The notes under the pieces are model-generated. The model was not told where the DNA came from. It did not search any database and saw only the letters and a program-made list of their open reading frames with translations. Positions 48,371 through 59,730 of a stretch of DNA of 64,000 nt are shown here, piece after piece. The stretch is from Candidatus Hartigia pinicola (lineage in GTDB: Bacteria > Pseudomonadota > Gammaproteobacteria > Enterobacterales > Enterobacteriaceae): assembly GCA_020541205.1 (NCBI GenBank), contig CP048208.1, positions 1,302,001 to 1,366,000 on the forward strand, written 5' to 3'. The first letter of the stretch is position 1, and every line of letters begins with the position of its first letter. The translations under genes were made by a program, and so were the position numbers.

Positions 48371-48745
48371 TCAATTAGATACGTCTTTAGAGTAATATCT
48401 CTGCGGTATTTTTATTGGGGCTTGATCGTTATCTGCTTCAGACTCAGTTAAGTGATCATTAAACAAACTACGCTGCGCTAACATATTTGGCATTAATTCA
48501 GAAGAACTGTGTACCATGTGATGATGAAGCTGCCGATAATCATAAGCCATATTATCAAATAACTTTGCACTGCGAGAAAAGTGCTCGAGAAGCTCCTTTC
48601 TATATTCTTCTAACTCTATATTTTTTTTATCTAATACAGATTGTTCTGTTTTTTGTTGACAAAGTTTTAAGTTACCATAACGAAAAACTAATACTCCTGC
48701 AATAAAACCAATAACTAATCCAATGAGCGTATACTCCCATGTCAT
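48371..48745 (-). CDS. zapG: Z-ring associated protein ZapG (YhcB)
   Basis: Inner-membrane protein tied to cell division and envelope growth in enterics (YhcB, DUF1043). It has 124 residues (132 in E. coli). An N-terminal membrane helix (YTLIGLVIGFIAGVLVFRYG) is followed by a coiled-coil segment (residues 30-75, rich in Glu, Lys and Leu) containing ELLEHFSRSAKLFDNMAYDY and RQLHHHM. It ends with the family tail SEADNDQAPIKIPQRYYS. The C-terminus is slightly shorter than in E. coli. Its retention with degQ and rplM-rpsI keeps the ancestral order. Confidence 0.93.
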   Translation of the reverse strand: MTWEYTLIGLVIGFIAGVLVFRYGNLKLCQQKTEQSVLDKKNIELEEYRKELLEHFSRSAKLFDNMAYDYRQLHHHMVHSSSELMPNMLAQRSLFNDHLTESEADNDQAPIKIPQRYYSKDVSN

Positions 48746-50270
48746 ACTAATTCCTTTGTTGACTTACTGTTCCTAGAAATTAACCTTCTCTATCTATCTA
48801 TAATTAAATCTCACTAGAGAGTAGTATAAACAAGGTGCATTATTTATTCTTTTCATATGAGTTCATAAAACTTTAGATAAAAAATTACATTTATGTATAA
48901 AAGTTAACTATTTCATGCAATGAAAAATTACAAGATTGATATCAATCAAAAATTACTTCATGCATCACGCTCTTTTCTTAGATATTAAAACACACAACTA
49001 TTTACTTAAAAACTAAAGATATATGCAGTTTTTTCGTTGGTGAAATATCGATTAAAATCGATTTTCCGTATAGAATGTGCTAATTAAAAAATATTTAATA
49101 AGCTTACCGTGTATTATGCTCTTTTAAAAATTAGCAAGACAGTTTATCATACACAGAACAGGCATTATTAAAACAGTATTAAATAAATAGCTAAAGAGAT
49201 TTTTATTAACGCTAAATGTAATACTAACAAAATTTTCGTAAATTGTTATACGTAAAACGTTAAAAAAATATACTGTTAATAGTATACTATAATATAGTTT
49301 ATCACTTTAATATCAAAATAACATATAGTTAGCAAACAACTAAATGTTCACTCCTGTCAAATTACATTAACAAAAAGTAATATTTTCAAAAAGACCAAAT
49401 CTTTTAACATGTATTTGTCTATAAAAAATTACTTACATGTTTTATAATATGTCAAAAAATTAAAAGCGATATAAGGAAAAATTTTAACATATAAACTATT
49501 ATATACTAAAATTACTATTGAGATAGTAAAACATAATGTATTTTATATTTTCAATCTATTCACCAATCGTTAGTTCATCAACTATCTATTTATTTTTTTT
49601 AAAAACAAGATCATCGAATACAAAAACTATAAAAGATATCTATATGTTAACTGCAGTTTGTCACTACGGAATTCATTGTCTTTCTATTTCTTAGAGGACA
49701 TGCTGAATACATTCTTAAATTAATATCAAAAAGAACTAGAATATAAATTATCAAAATTTTTTCACTAAATTATTAATATGATGACGTACAAAAAATGCTT
49801 TATAATAGTTAAAATAATTTTACTAGTATTGAGTTTTTTATTATTTTGCAAGATAATAAATGCTTCCTCAATGCAGTATTAGCTAAAAGGACGTATCTTT
49901 GAAAATACTGCTGTTAGAAGCTAATCATTACTTGTAAAAAAAATTGCTTATATTGATGGATATCTTAAGAAAAATCAAACTTATTTTATAATATATTTTA
50001 AGAAATCTAAAAACAAAAAAACACTTTAATCGTATTTTTATCAATTTATAAAAAATTGAAAACTATAAAATAGTAGAATAATATCAAAAACCATAGCGTA
50101 TAATTGCTAATAAATTTTAAAGAAGAGTAATGTTATTTGTTTAAATAAAGTGATTAATTCATTGTATTACAAATATCATAAATTTATGCACACCTCTTGA
50201 AAAGTTGTGTTTTTAAAAAATATAATATGAATCTTAATTATAAAAGTTAATATCATCCCTGATAAGTTAT
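48746..50270. other. 1.5-kb gene desert upstream of zapG
   Basis: No open frame or RNA gene. A piece near 49668 (EFIVFLFLRG) superficially resembles the ZapE DEFFVSDI segment but lies at the wrong distance from the better ZapE-like pieces further right, so I reject it. Confidence 0.4.
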
Positions 50271-51400
50271 ATGATAAAAGTCTTTAATGGATTTACGTTG
50301 TCTTCAACCTGAGTAACATAAAAATATTGTAACGCAATAAACACAAGAGTAGCTAATACTTTCAAACACTTCTTTAAATTTCTCTTGTTTAATTTATAAT
50401 TCATCATAAAAACCATCAATACTTTGATCAAAATTTTATAATTGTAATAATTCAGTTAACCTAACAGAAACCCATATTAGAAATTGACAATTTTAAAATG
50501 CAGCTTATTTATTTAACTGAAATGTATTAGAAATTAGATTCGAAATAATTTTTAAGATATTCTAAAAGTAAAATAATTATAGCAATCTTTCCATTTGTTA
50601 CCATACTCTTCCTATCATATGCTGTAGCATATATAAAGTGCAATTAGAAAACTCTACTCATATTTCTTATATTGATTCACTATTTTATATGCAATCATAA
50701 AGTATTCAATACTATATAACCAAACTAAAGGTGAGTTTTAAATACCTTTCACATTTTTATATTCGGTTACACTTTTCTCAAAAATTTAAATGGTATTTAG
50801 TATATTATATTCATAATATGAAAATATTTTACTCACGTTACCACCACTCACTCATAGATTTATAATACATACAAATTAATTTTTGAAAACTAAAATTATT
50901 AAAGTTTTTATGTATAAGACTACTACTATGAATATAATTTCACAGAATTAACGTTGATTATTTATCTTGATACTTCTTTGATTATGAAAATATTTTTACC
51001 CATAAAAATCATTTATAAAACATCTCCTTATTGTTCACGTTATGTTTATTAGAATTTATAAAATTCTCTTATCTTCACTCTTAAAACTAATATAAAACTT
51101 TTTAAACATTTTAAAGTTATCTTTAAAAAACTTTCTATATTTATAAAAATATTTCTTACTAATTCTTAAAAAAGTAATATACAATAATTTTAGGTAACCG
51201 CTGATTAAGATATACTACAAAAAATGTTGTTTAAAAGATACAGAAAATATAAACGTCCTAAACACATCGAACTTCTACTGCCATTACCTTCATGCTCCAC
51301 TAAGTAAGAAAAGTATCATTTATGAAAATGCTTGTATACTGATCACAGTCAACATAAAATTATCTTATTCAGAGTAGATATATAAAATAATTTTGTTTTA
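50270..51400 (+). pseudogene. zapE: Probable remnant of zapE (AFG1-like ATPase)
   Basis: Enteric order places zapE on the plus strand before rplM. Near 51262 the plus strand reads HIELLL and then EKYHL*KCL, comparable to HVKLVV and EKLQFEYQRCL of the ZapE C-terminus. Measured back from there at family spacing, ISYIDSLFY (about 50660) compares with VSDITDAML. Near 50500, R-N-P-Y-*-K with KCSLFI*LK compares with the GKTWLM and FHSLPGERK segment of the P-loop. Each match is weak alone; the consistent spacing is the main support. Confidence 0.38.
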
Positions 51401-51539
51401 AAACCATACTGAATATGCATGAATATTTATTGTATTACATAAGTATTATTTTGAGATCGATTTTTATTGCCCACTTCTTTATAATTTCACATTCCTGCAT
51501 CCTAGTAATATTTTATTTTTCATAAATATGATATGCTAG

Positions 51540-51659
51540 TTAGCTAATCTTCTCGAAGGGGTAAGTTTAGCTAAAAAAGAGTCGTGTGAACCTCACTAGG
51601 CTAAAACTTATGAACGTAAATCTTCACCAACATGTAACTTCAATATTGGGTAAGCTTTA
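51540..51659 (+). promoter_or_regulatory. Structured 5' leader of rplM-rpsI
   Basis: TAAGTTTAGC at about 51562-51571 can pair with GCTAAAACTTA at about 51600-51610 with a single bulged A. The paired arms enclose AAAAAAGAGTCGTGTGAACC and a small GTG/CAC hairpin. This region is visibly more conserved in base composition than the flanking desert. In E. coli the rplM-rpsI operon is autoregulated by L13 through its leader, so this is a plausible counterpart. A TATGAT/TATGCT -10-like element lies at 51527-51537, without a good -35. Confidence 0.5.
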
Positions 51660-52088
51660 ATGAAAACTTTTACAGCGACACCACAAATCGTCAAGCATGA
51701 CTGGTATGTTGTTAATGCAGAAGGAAAAACTTTAGGCCGTCTCGCAACTGAAATAGCACGACGTCTGCGAGGTAAGCATAAGTCAGAATATACTCCACAT
51801 ATCGATACAGGTGATTATATAATCGTTCTTAATGCAGAAAAAATTAACGTTACTGGTCGTAAACGCGAAGATAAAATCTACTATCGCCATACAGGTCACG
51901 TAGGTGGAATTAAACAAACGACATTTAAAGAAATGATTACACGCAACCCTACGCGTGTAATTGAAATCGCGGTTAAAGGAATGTTACCAAGAGGGATACT
52001 GGGTCGCGCAATGTATCGTAAGCTCAAAGTTTACAAGGGTAACAAGCACAGTCACGTAGCACAACAACCGCACATCCTTAACATTTAA
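51660..52088 (+). CDS. rplM: 50S ribosomal protein L13
   Basis: Early-assembly protein of the large ribosomal subunit; it also represses its own operon in E. coli. The 142 residues equal the E. coli length, with no gaps: [50 protein letters not shown] and the C-terminal [15 protein letters not shown] are all intact. The ribosome site is modest (GGGTAAGCTTTA). It lies 15 nt before rpsI, with which it forms the usual operon. Confidence 0.98.
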   Translation: MKTFTATPQIVKHDWYVVNAEGKTLGRLATEIARRLRGKHKSEYTPHIDTGDYIIVLNAEKINVTGRKREDKIYYRHTGHVGGIKQTTFKEMITRNPTRVIEIAVKGMLPRGILGRAMYRKLKVYKGNKHSHVAQQPHILNI

Positions 52089-52103
52089 TTGAGATTATAG
52101 GTA

Positions 52104-52496
52104 ATGGCTGAAAATCAATACTACGGCACTGGGCGCCGAAAAAGCTCTTCTGCTCGTGTCTTTATTAAACAAGGCAGCGGTAACATTACGATTAATCGGC
52201 AAACACTGGAAAAATACTTTGTTCGTGAAACGGCCCGTATGGTTGTACGTCAGCCACTAGAATTAGTTGATATGTTAGAAAAATTAGACCTATATATCAC
52301 TGTTAAAGGTGGCGGTATATCTGGTCAGGCTGGTGCCATCCGTCATGGTATGACTCGTGCATTGATAGATTATGATGAGACTCTTCGTTCTGATCTGCGG
52401 AAAGCTGGCTTTGTTACTCGTGATGCACGTTCTGTTGAGCGTAAAAAAGTAGGCTTACGTAAAGCACGTCGCCGTCCACAATTTTCCAAACGTTAA
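52104..52496 (+). CDS. rpsI: 30S ribosomal protein S9
   Basis: Small-subunit head protein whose C-terminal tail reaches the P-site tRNA. The 130 residues equal the E. coli length. [17 protein letters not shown], the glycine-rich [17 protein letters not shown], and the basic tail RRRPQFSKR with its terminal Arg are intact. It lies 15 nt after rplM and is followed by a strong terminator at 52519-52555. The usual next genes sspA and sspB are absent; instead the convergent fabI follows. Confidence 0.98.
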   Translation: MAENQYYGTGRRKSSSARVFIKQGSGNITINRQTLEKYFVRETARMVVRQPLELVDMLEKLDLYITVKGGGISGQAGAIRHGMTRALIDYDETLRSDLRKAGFVTRDARSVERKKVGLRKARRRPQFSKR

Positions 52497-52518
52497 TTTA
52501 TTACTTTATAAATATGAC

Positions 52519-52555
52519 GTCAATAAAACCCGTCTTTATAGCGGGTTTTATTGAC
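52519..52555 (+). terminator. Rho-independent terminator after rpsI
   Basis: GTCAATAAAACCCG, loop TCTTTATAG, CGGGTTTTATTGAC: a perfect 14-bp stem with a CCCG core and A/T-rich flanks that supply a T-tract on both strands. It lies 23 nt past rpsI and 360 nt past the end of the convergent fabI. It is the strongest terminator in the window. Confidence 0.9.
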
Positions 52556-52914
52556 TAAATAACAATATAAAAATAAAATTTTAGACATGTCATGTTATTT
52601 TCTTCCAATCTACAATGTTATTGTTATAATTATAAGCATGAATCTAATAATTTATATATTATTCTTCATGCGCTTCATAATGCATATTATTTGTTTTGTG
52701 TAACTTCAATAAAAATACAATAAGATGTATAATCATTATAAAGAATTACTACCTGTATTATTCTAGTGCATTGTAAACATATTACAAAGAACCTCATAGG
52801 ATAACGTTAAGTATTTTATTTCTTATGATATATTGATAAATATGATCTTGCGTCATAAATAGTACAATACTGCCTCTCAACAATTTCTAATAAAAAATAA
52901 AATATATTTAATAC
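52556..52914. other. Gene-free stretch between rpsI and fabI
   Basis: About 360 nt with no open frame. In E. coli rpsI is followed by sspA, and fabI lies elsewhere, so a rearrangement join must lie here. No sspA remnant was recognised. Confidence 0.45.
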
Positions 52915-53691
52915 TTACTCGCTCATTACTGCAATACTAAAACCACCATCAACATGAATGATTTCACCAGTAATACCTGCTGCAAGATTAGAACATAGAA
53001 ATGCAGCACTATTACCAATATCATGAATATTGATGGCACGTCGAATTGGGGTTACTACATCATAATGAGCAAGCATTTTACGGAAATTCTTAATACCAGA
53101 TGCAGCTAAAGTTCGAATTGGACCAGCAGAAATAGCATTAACACGAATACCTTGAGGACCCATTGCATTAGCCATATAACGAACATTAGCCTCTAAAGAA
53201 GCTTTAGCAAGACCCATTACATTATAATTAGGGACAGCACGCTCCGCACCTAAATAAGTAAGAGTTAGTAGTGATGCATTTTTATTAAGCATTTCACGGC
53301 ATGATTTTGCCATTGCAACAAAGCTATATGAGCTAACTTCATGAGCAATACGAAAACCATCACGAGTCACCGCATCAATATAATCACCATTTAATTGATC
53401 TGTCGGAGCAAAGCCAATTGCATGAACAAATCCGTCAAATTTAGACCAAGTTTTTTGTAATTCAGAAAATAAAGATATAATGCTCCCATCATTGCTCACA
53501 TCACACTCAATAACAATATTAGAGTCTAAGGATGCTGCAAATTCTTCAACACGAGGTTTCAATTTGTTATTCTGATACGTAAATGCTAACTCTGAACCTT
53601 GTTTATGCATTGCATTAGCAATACCATATGCAATTGATAATTTACTTGCAACACCGGTGATTAAAATACGTTTTCCAATTAAAAATCCCAT
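52915..53691 (-). CDS. fabI: enoyl-[acyl-carrier-protein] reductase (NADH)
   Basis: Reduces the enoyl-ACP double bond in the last step of each fatty-acid elongation cycle, as a cytoplasmic tetramer. The chosen start gives 258 residues (262 in E. coli). The NADH fold begins [20 protein letters not shown]. Active-site Tyr146, Tyr156 and Lys163 fall in [20 protein letters not shown] at E. coli numbering. [15 protein letters not shown] and [11 protein letters not shown] follow. An in-frame ATG lies 54 nt upstream, but the ATG at 53691 follows AAGGATAATACA and fits the family. It sits downstream of the sap operon, as in E. coli. Confidence 0.97.
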   Translation of the reverse strand: MGFLIGKRILITGVASKLSIAYGIANAMHKQGSELAFTYQNNKLKPRVEEFAASLDSNIVIECDVSNDGSIISLFSELQKTWSKFDGFVHAIGFAPTDQLNGDYIDAVTRDGFRIAHEVSSYSFVAMAKSCREMLNKNASLLTLTYLGAERAVPNYNVMGLAKASLEANVRYMANAMGPQGIRVNAISAGPIRTLAASGIKNFRKMLAHYDVVTPIRRAINIHDIGNSAAFLCSNLAAGITGEIIHVDGGFSIAVMSE

Positions 53692-54640
53692 TGTATTATC
53701 CTTGTTTATGATAATAATAAATACTGCGAGTATAACAAAAGACATTGTGTCTTAGAGAATTTTTGCATTTTTATTAATGTATTATATACATTTATAATAT
53801 ATTTTCTAATAGCTAATTCAGTATTTTTTCTACAAAGGAAAAGTATTAATACTAGTGTGATAAATTTTGAAAAGACATATTCAAAATACTTATTAAAATT
53901 ATTTTATTTTGATAGCATTTTACCAGATCACTTTAATACATATTTAATGTTTCATCTCTTAAAATTCGATAACAAGCATAAAGTGCGTTACATTACATTC
54001 TATTTAATACTGTTATACAGTATACAACAAAATATGATCCATACATATGTAATAAAATATAATTGTCAATCACTAAAATATCTTCAAGTGATTTTTTACA
54101 TACATTAAAATCATTTCAAGCAATTTTTTGTTCTTGATATTGCAATTATTAATAATGATTATATGATGTAAAATTTCAACATGTACTTCAATGATCGTTG
54201 TATACTAGAAATATTTTATTTTTATCATGTGTTTTACAGAATCTACATCCCTATTCATTAACACTTATCGCATCAATGATCATCACATTGTATTTGTGCT
54301 ATAATTAATACAGACGCAAACCGGAAAAAGACATTTAAAACTCACTCTGACAGAGTAATTTTTTTTAATAGCTTCACACCTTGTAAATTATTAAAATAAT
54401 AATATACAATATTTTTAGAGACATTACTAAAAGGCCTATCGCAATAGCAACTAATTTTTTAATATATAAGTAAGAAAACATTTAATCCATACATCACTCA
54501 CATATATAAGGGTTTTTAGTTTTTTATTAAGCACAATTCAATGAATCAAAATACTTCTCGACTGATATAAACTATTTTTAAATTTTTAATTCTGAAAGCT
54601 TACATACAATCATGACATTTAAAACATTTTGAACAAGTTT
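53692..54640. other. Gene-free stretch between fabI and the sapF pseudogene
   Basis: About 950 nt. An 83-codon plus-strand frame at 53857-54108 has no ribosome site and no family resemblance and is taken as chance. No other structure was recognised. Confidence 0.45.
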
Positions 54641-55476
54641 TCAAATAAGATTTTCTCTACTATTCTTAGATAAATTGCACGCTTTTCCGCTAATTTTAAA
54701 AGAATAACGTGCCATAAAATGATTTTGAATCAAACGACGGATAACATCATGTAATGGTGAATCTAGTACTTCCGCAGTATTACCACTCTCAACCACAACA
54801 CCTTTATTCATTACTAATATTTTATCACTGATATGTTTCACTATACTAAGAGGTTGCATTACGTAAATATACGCAATATCTTGTTTAGCTTGCAATTCAA
54901 GCATCAAGTTAATGATTTGTGATCGCATAGATACATCTAATGAAGTCAATATCTCATCAGCAATAATAATTTTTGGTCGTAAAATTAAAGCACGAGAAAG
55001 TGCTACTCGCTGTTTTTGTCTTAAAGCTAACATATGTGGATAATATTCGGCGTGCTCCCTTAGTAAACCAACTTGACGAAGAGTCTGTATTACTTCTTTT
55101 TCTCGTTCAATTCCGGTAAGCTTAGTATTAAGTTTTAAAGGTAATTCAAGTATCCGACCAATACATTGACGAGGATTTAGTGAAGTACTTGGATTTTGAA
55201 ATATCATACGAATGTGCTTACTACGATAAATATAATCGTCATACTTAAGATGATGTCCGTAAAGAATATTTCACCTGAAGTTGGTTTAATCACACCTGAT
55301 AGCATACACACAAGTGTTGATTTCCCCGAACCATTAGTACCAATAATAGCCAACGTTTGTCCTGTTAGTAAATTAAAGCTTACAGCTTGCACTGCTTCTA
55401 ACTCATAACGCCGAAATAACCCTTCACGAAAACGGAAGGTTTTCTTAAGATTACATACTTTAATCAAGACCGCCAT
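54641..55476 (-). pseudogene. sapF: sapF, peptide-uptake ABC ATPase, frameshifted
   Basis: Second ATPase of the Sap (antimicrobial peptide/putrescine) transporter. The N-terminal part (55476-55204) keeps Walker A GTNGSGKST and runs to GEIF. A single missing base near 55258-55262 (TTCTTTACGGACAT) throws it out of frame. The rest (GHHLKYDDYIYRSKHIRMIF then QNPSTSLNPRQ to the end at 54641) continues in another frame. Key residues are also lost. The signature APGQKQR of E. coli SapF is ALRQKQR, losing the glycine, and the switch histidine of TQH is proline (MQP). Walker B KIIIADE remains. Its ATG overlaps the sapD stop (TAATG). Confidence 0.92.
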
Positions 55477-56472
55477 TAGGAAGACTCGTTCATATTAATC
55501 GGATAATGATAATAAAATAGATGATTTTTAACCTTCCGTACAGGCGGTGTTATGCTACAAGTTCGTTGAGCATATTGACAACGAGGCCTAGACGACAATT
55601 AATAGGATAAGTGCTCTAATAATGGAGTCGTTCCTGGTAAGGTATGTAAACGACTTTTATGTGGAAGAGAGATTTGAAAATCATGAACAGATCTGATCAG
55701 AGACGCTGTATAAGGATGGTAAGGGCGTTTGAATATATCTTCTGGAGTTACTGCTTTCTACGATTTGACCACAATACAGCACATTAATTTTATCTACTAG
55801 CTGAGATATTATTTCTATATCATGACTTATAAGAAAAATAGACATGTTATGATTTTGATTAAGGTTATTAAATAATCGAAAAATTTGCGCTTGTGTTGTG
55901 GATTCTATCGTATTAGTTGGTTCATCTGCAATAAGCAAACGAGGTTGATTAGCAATCGCAATAGCAATCATTATTTTTTGACATTCGCCGTTAGTCAGTT
56001 CACAAGGATAACTATGCATAATATTTTTGTAATCTTTGATACCAACACGATGCAATAATTCGATTACACGACGTTTACATTAATAAAAACGCTTCCACCA
56101 ATGACCTTTAGAGGTCCAGTTTGGTATTGCTTTGACTAGCTAATTTCCTATATCTTCCGTTGGATCTAAACAAGATTGTGGATCCTGAAAGATCATGAAA
56201 TATTATGACCAATAAGTTTTCGACGTTTTCTAGGACTTAGTTTGAGAAGATCGATATCATGAAAACGGAAGCAATCAGCAGTAATATGCATATTTTCTTT
56301 TATGACACCACACATTGCTTTAGCAATTAAACTTTTACCAGAGCCTGATTCGCCGATCAATCCGTAAGATTTCACCCTCCAATAGAGTTATTGAAACACG
56401 ATCTACTGCCTCAATGAAACCATTTTCTGTCATAAATTTAACAGTTAAATTACGAATATCTAAAAGTGGCAT
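55476..56472 (-). pseudogene. sapD: sapD, peptide-uptake ABC ATPase, multiply broken
   Basis: The ancestral start is the ATG at 56472 ([18 protein letters not shown]). A +1 shift near 56367 precedes [19 protein letters not shown] (Walker A). A -1 shift near 56192 (TCATGATC for TCAATGATC) ends the second frame after IGHNIS. TAG and TAA stops follow near 56138 and 56090. The middle frame (56055-55681) keeps [15 protein letters not shown] (signature) and [10 protein letters not shown] (Walker B). Another shift lies near 55725 and more damage precedes the stop at 55476. Five or more lesions mean it cannot be translated. Confidence 0.95.
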
Positions 56473-57331
56473 TCTTTAAAACCCTCGCATGAATAGAACG
56501 ATGTAATCCATCACCTAGTAAGTTCACACAGAGGACACTTATCATAATCGCTATGCCAGGTAAAATTATAGTCCAAGGCGCAATATAAATCAGATCCATA
56601 GTATCACCTAACATTGACCCCCATTCTGATGAAGAAAGTTGCAATATCTAAAATAGCAATAGAAAGAGAACGAGTTAATTCAGCTATAAAAATTAGAATA
56701 ATATTAGGAAACACAGTATACCATAATATAAAAATATTAGATACTCCATCTAATCTTTCTGATACAATATATTCTTTATTTAATTCATTATGAATTGCAA
56801 TATAAATAATTCTCAATATCCTTGGAATCATTGATAGGCAAATAGCAAACATTGCATTGTGCAAACCTTTACCCATGAATACAACGACGATAATAGCAAG
56901 CACAAACGAAGGAATAGATAAAAATATATCTAATATGTGGTTGAAAATTACTGATTTTAAACCTTGAGTCATTCCTGCAAAAGAACCTAATACAAAACCT
57001 ATAATAGTAGAAATAAATGTCACCAATAATGCAGCACCAAAAGTAGAGTTTGTTCCAAGAATTAGGCGACTCAGTATATCACGACCTAAGTCATCAGTCC
57101 CTAAAAAAGCTACGTTGCCGTCATGTAACCATGACGGTGGTAATAATTGATAACCTAAAAATTGTTGATTAATAGAATAAGGTGCAATATAAAAGCCAGA
57201 TAAAGAGAGGAGTAACAAAAATAGAACACCATAAAATCCTACCATTGAAATAATATCTGATGAAAAATATTCCATATAACTCAAGTTGACGATGAGATTT
57301 TTTGTTTATTATAAAAATTATCTAAAGACAT
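56450..57331 (-). pseudogene. sapC: sapC, peptide-uptake permease, frameshifted
   Basis: The ancestral ATG at 57331 overlaps the sapB stop, giving MSLDNFYNKQKISSST before a one-base loss (TGA appears) near 57283. The body is open from MSYMEYF at 57284 and keeps APYSINQQFLGYQLLPPSW, FLGTDDLGRDILSRLI and several membrane spans. Near 56630 about 29 nt are missing between AILDIA and [11 protein letters not shown], where enteric SapC has ALGFLDLGA; this shifts the frame. The C-terminal part (56644-56450) ends past the usual stop. The long open body suggests recent loss. Confidence 0.92.
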
Positions 57332-58285
57332 ATCTATCCTTATATTTTAAAGAATTCATCATTACCCCTAAAACATCAGACAGCATGTTAATTGTAATAA
57401 CTAATGCGCCAATTAATATCACACCCCCTGAAATTACAGAATAGTCTTGTTGACGTAATGAAGTAACTAATAACTGCCCTAATCCAGGCCAATTAAAGAC
57501 TACTTCTATTCCCATTGTTAGTGTTAGAAGAGTAGAAAATTGTAAACTTAATATTGGAACAATCGGAACGATAACGTTATGAATAATATGATAACGCACA
57601 ATAGTTAATAACGAAAAACCTCGTATTATCGCGGCTTGAATATAATTGGCATTAGAAATATTTTCTGTACTATGTCGCACTAAACGAATTACTTCAGTTG
57701 TGGGAGAGGTTTCGAGAGCGATTACAGGCAATACCATATGTGAAAAGACGTTGATAATCATATGTTTATGAAAAAGTGAGTGAACAAACCAAATATCAAT
57801 TACAGAAAATCCTGTAATGGATTCTAAGTTATAGAGAATATCGAATCGACCAAAGACTGATAGCCAACCAAGTTGTAATGAAAAAAAATAGTATAAGTAT
57901 AATAGCTAATGCACATACAAGGAGAGAAGAACCAAGTAATATAAAAATGTTGATAGCAATATCAACCGATTTTTTCCGCCAAAAAACTTTTACTATCCCA
58001 ATGGGCATCCCAAAAACTAAGGACAATATAAATGCAAAAAACAGATAACTCCACAGTAGCCGGAAAAGTATCTTTAAGCTGTTCAATAACAGATTGACCA
58101 TTAGTACTTGAAACACCAAAGTCAAGGTGTAATAAGCCGTTAAAATAAAATACATAAGCATTTATTAATGATGCCCTACTTAAAGTCGACTGAGGAGTCA
58201 AGTAACTAAGGCTAAAACTAACAAATGATAAAAAACATAAGGTAACTAAAGTTAGTAATAATCGACGCAAAAAATAAACAATCAT
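57318..58285 (-). pseudogene. sapB: sapB, peptide-uptake permease, two homopolymer frameshifts
   Basis: Inner-membrane permease of the Sap transporter. From the ATG at 58285 the frame runs to FPATVELS, where GTTTTTTG (T6, 58036-58041) is one T too long. The next frame runs to AIILILFF, where T8 (57881-57888) is also one T too long. The last frame reaches the stop at 57318. Removing one T from each run gives exactly 322 codons, a 321-residue protein, the E. coli SapB length, with no other lesion seen. So it is either a very young pseudogene or a gene partly rescued by slippage. Its partners sapC, sapD and sapF are more clearly broken. Confidence 0.9.
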
Positions 58286-58289
58286 TTTA

Positions 58290-59730
58290 GCGCCTTTTTA
58301 TTGTTATTTTTTTATTATCATCTGTAACATCTCCAATAAATGCCTAAAATAATGTATTGATAATAATTTCTACTCATAAGACTTTTATATAACGCTGATC
58401 AACGTGAAAACTTAAAGAATAAATAAGAGTTAAAACAAGCACTCACTGAATATCCGTGTTGTTTGATTATGATAATTAATACGATCTGATATTTTCTAAA
58501 TTAGCAATGCGTGATTCAATTTGTATTACAAAAAAACAACACTAATAACTTCAAATAGTTTGAGACAATTTTTTATAGTTTAATAATCACTGAACAAAAC
58601 TATTAATAAAATTATTATATGTTCTTCAATACTCGCGTATCATGTCATAATTAAAGCTACTAATTTTCTCTTTTTAAAGCACTTTGACATAGTCCTATAT
58701 TTATCACAATCCAACTTTCACTCAAGATTTTTAAATTAACTCATAGATTTTCAATAAGCTAAGATTATAAAATTGTAAAAAAACTCAACCTCAAAATCGC
58801 ATTAAAGATTTTTTAATCTCGTCTCTTATAACATCTACCTTAATAATTCTAAATTTAAATCAATCATGTATACTTGATTGTTAATAACATAAAAAATTAT
58901 CCTGACTTGCAGTTGATCTAACAGTAGATTTTCTTATATCAAAATCTGCAGAATCTGTGTTCATTCTTAAACATATCTAGCAATGCTTATATCGATCACA
59001 TATCTTATATTCAAGTTCATATTTTTAGTAATTGTTGTTGCGTATGGTAACAACACATTGATTTACTTAATAATTTTAAAACGAAATAAATTATTTTTAC
59101 AGAACGACAATTAATTATTTCTTGACAATTAATATGATAAAGATAAAAATACTGTATTCCACTAATAATATTAATACATAGTGAATAGGTACATGCCATA
59201 CAAATAAAGTATTTAGTAAACTAACACAAGATTCAATAATACAATTATTTGTTTTATAAACATCTATACATTATCACAAATTATAAAAATATAACATAAG
59301 GATCACGATTATTATTCATGTCATGATTAAAGGTAATTTGTTTCAAATATTTAAAAAACAACTAAAAAATAACATCTCAGTCTTTATATTTTATATTAAT
59401 ATAAAATAATATATTTTAAAATTTAATGCCTGTTCGTATTGATAAGAGATAAATTGTAGCATTACTCAATATGTTCCAATTAAAATCTACTTCTAAAAAT
59501 AAACAATAAATACAAGAGTCAATATCTAACAAGCAATTATCAAATGATACACTTACCTAAAAAAACAGTAAAATCTATTACTCATTAATTGAACAATTAA
59601 ATATCATAATAGTACTATTCATATAAGAAATAATACTGTTTTATATATCTTTTTAGAATATTATTATCTTCATAATTATACGATACATTACAACTCAGAA
59701 CCTGAATTAGTAATTACAAAATCAAAAAAA
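58290..59730 (-). pseudogene. sapA: Remnant of sapA (peptide-binding protein)
   Basis: It lies upstream of sapB, as expected for the substrate-binding protein gene of the operon. On the minus strand near 59537-59420, LLDIDSCIYCLFLEVDFNW aligns with LLDVDPYTYRLMPELAESW of SapA. NILSNATIYLLSIRTGIKF directly after it aligns with EVLDNGATYRFHLRRDVPF. Changes are mostly P to S, Y to C, R to C, T to I (C-to-T or A-to-G steps). Weaker pieces near the C-terminus read INTLF* against GNASFAG. It is far more eroded than sapB. Confidence 0.75.

Noticed and set aside
49640-49720. ZapE-like EFIVFLFLRG segment
   Set aside because: About 1.6 kb from the C-terminal ZapE-like piece where about 0.55 kb is expected; considered chance.
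53857-54108. 83-codon plus-strand frame between fabI and sapF
   Set aside because: No ribosome site, no motif, composition of intergenic DNA.
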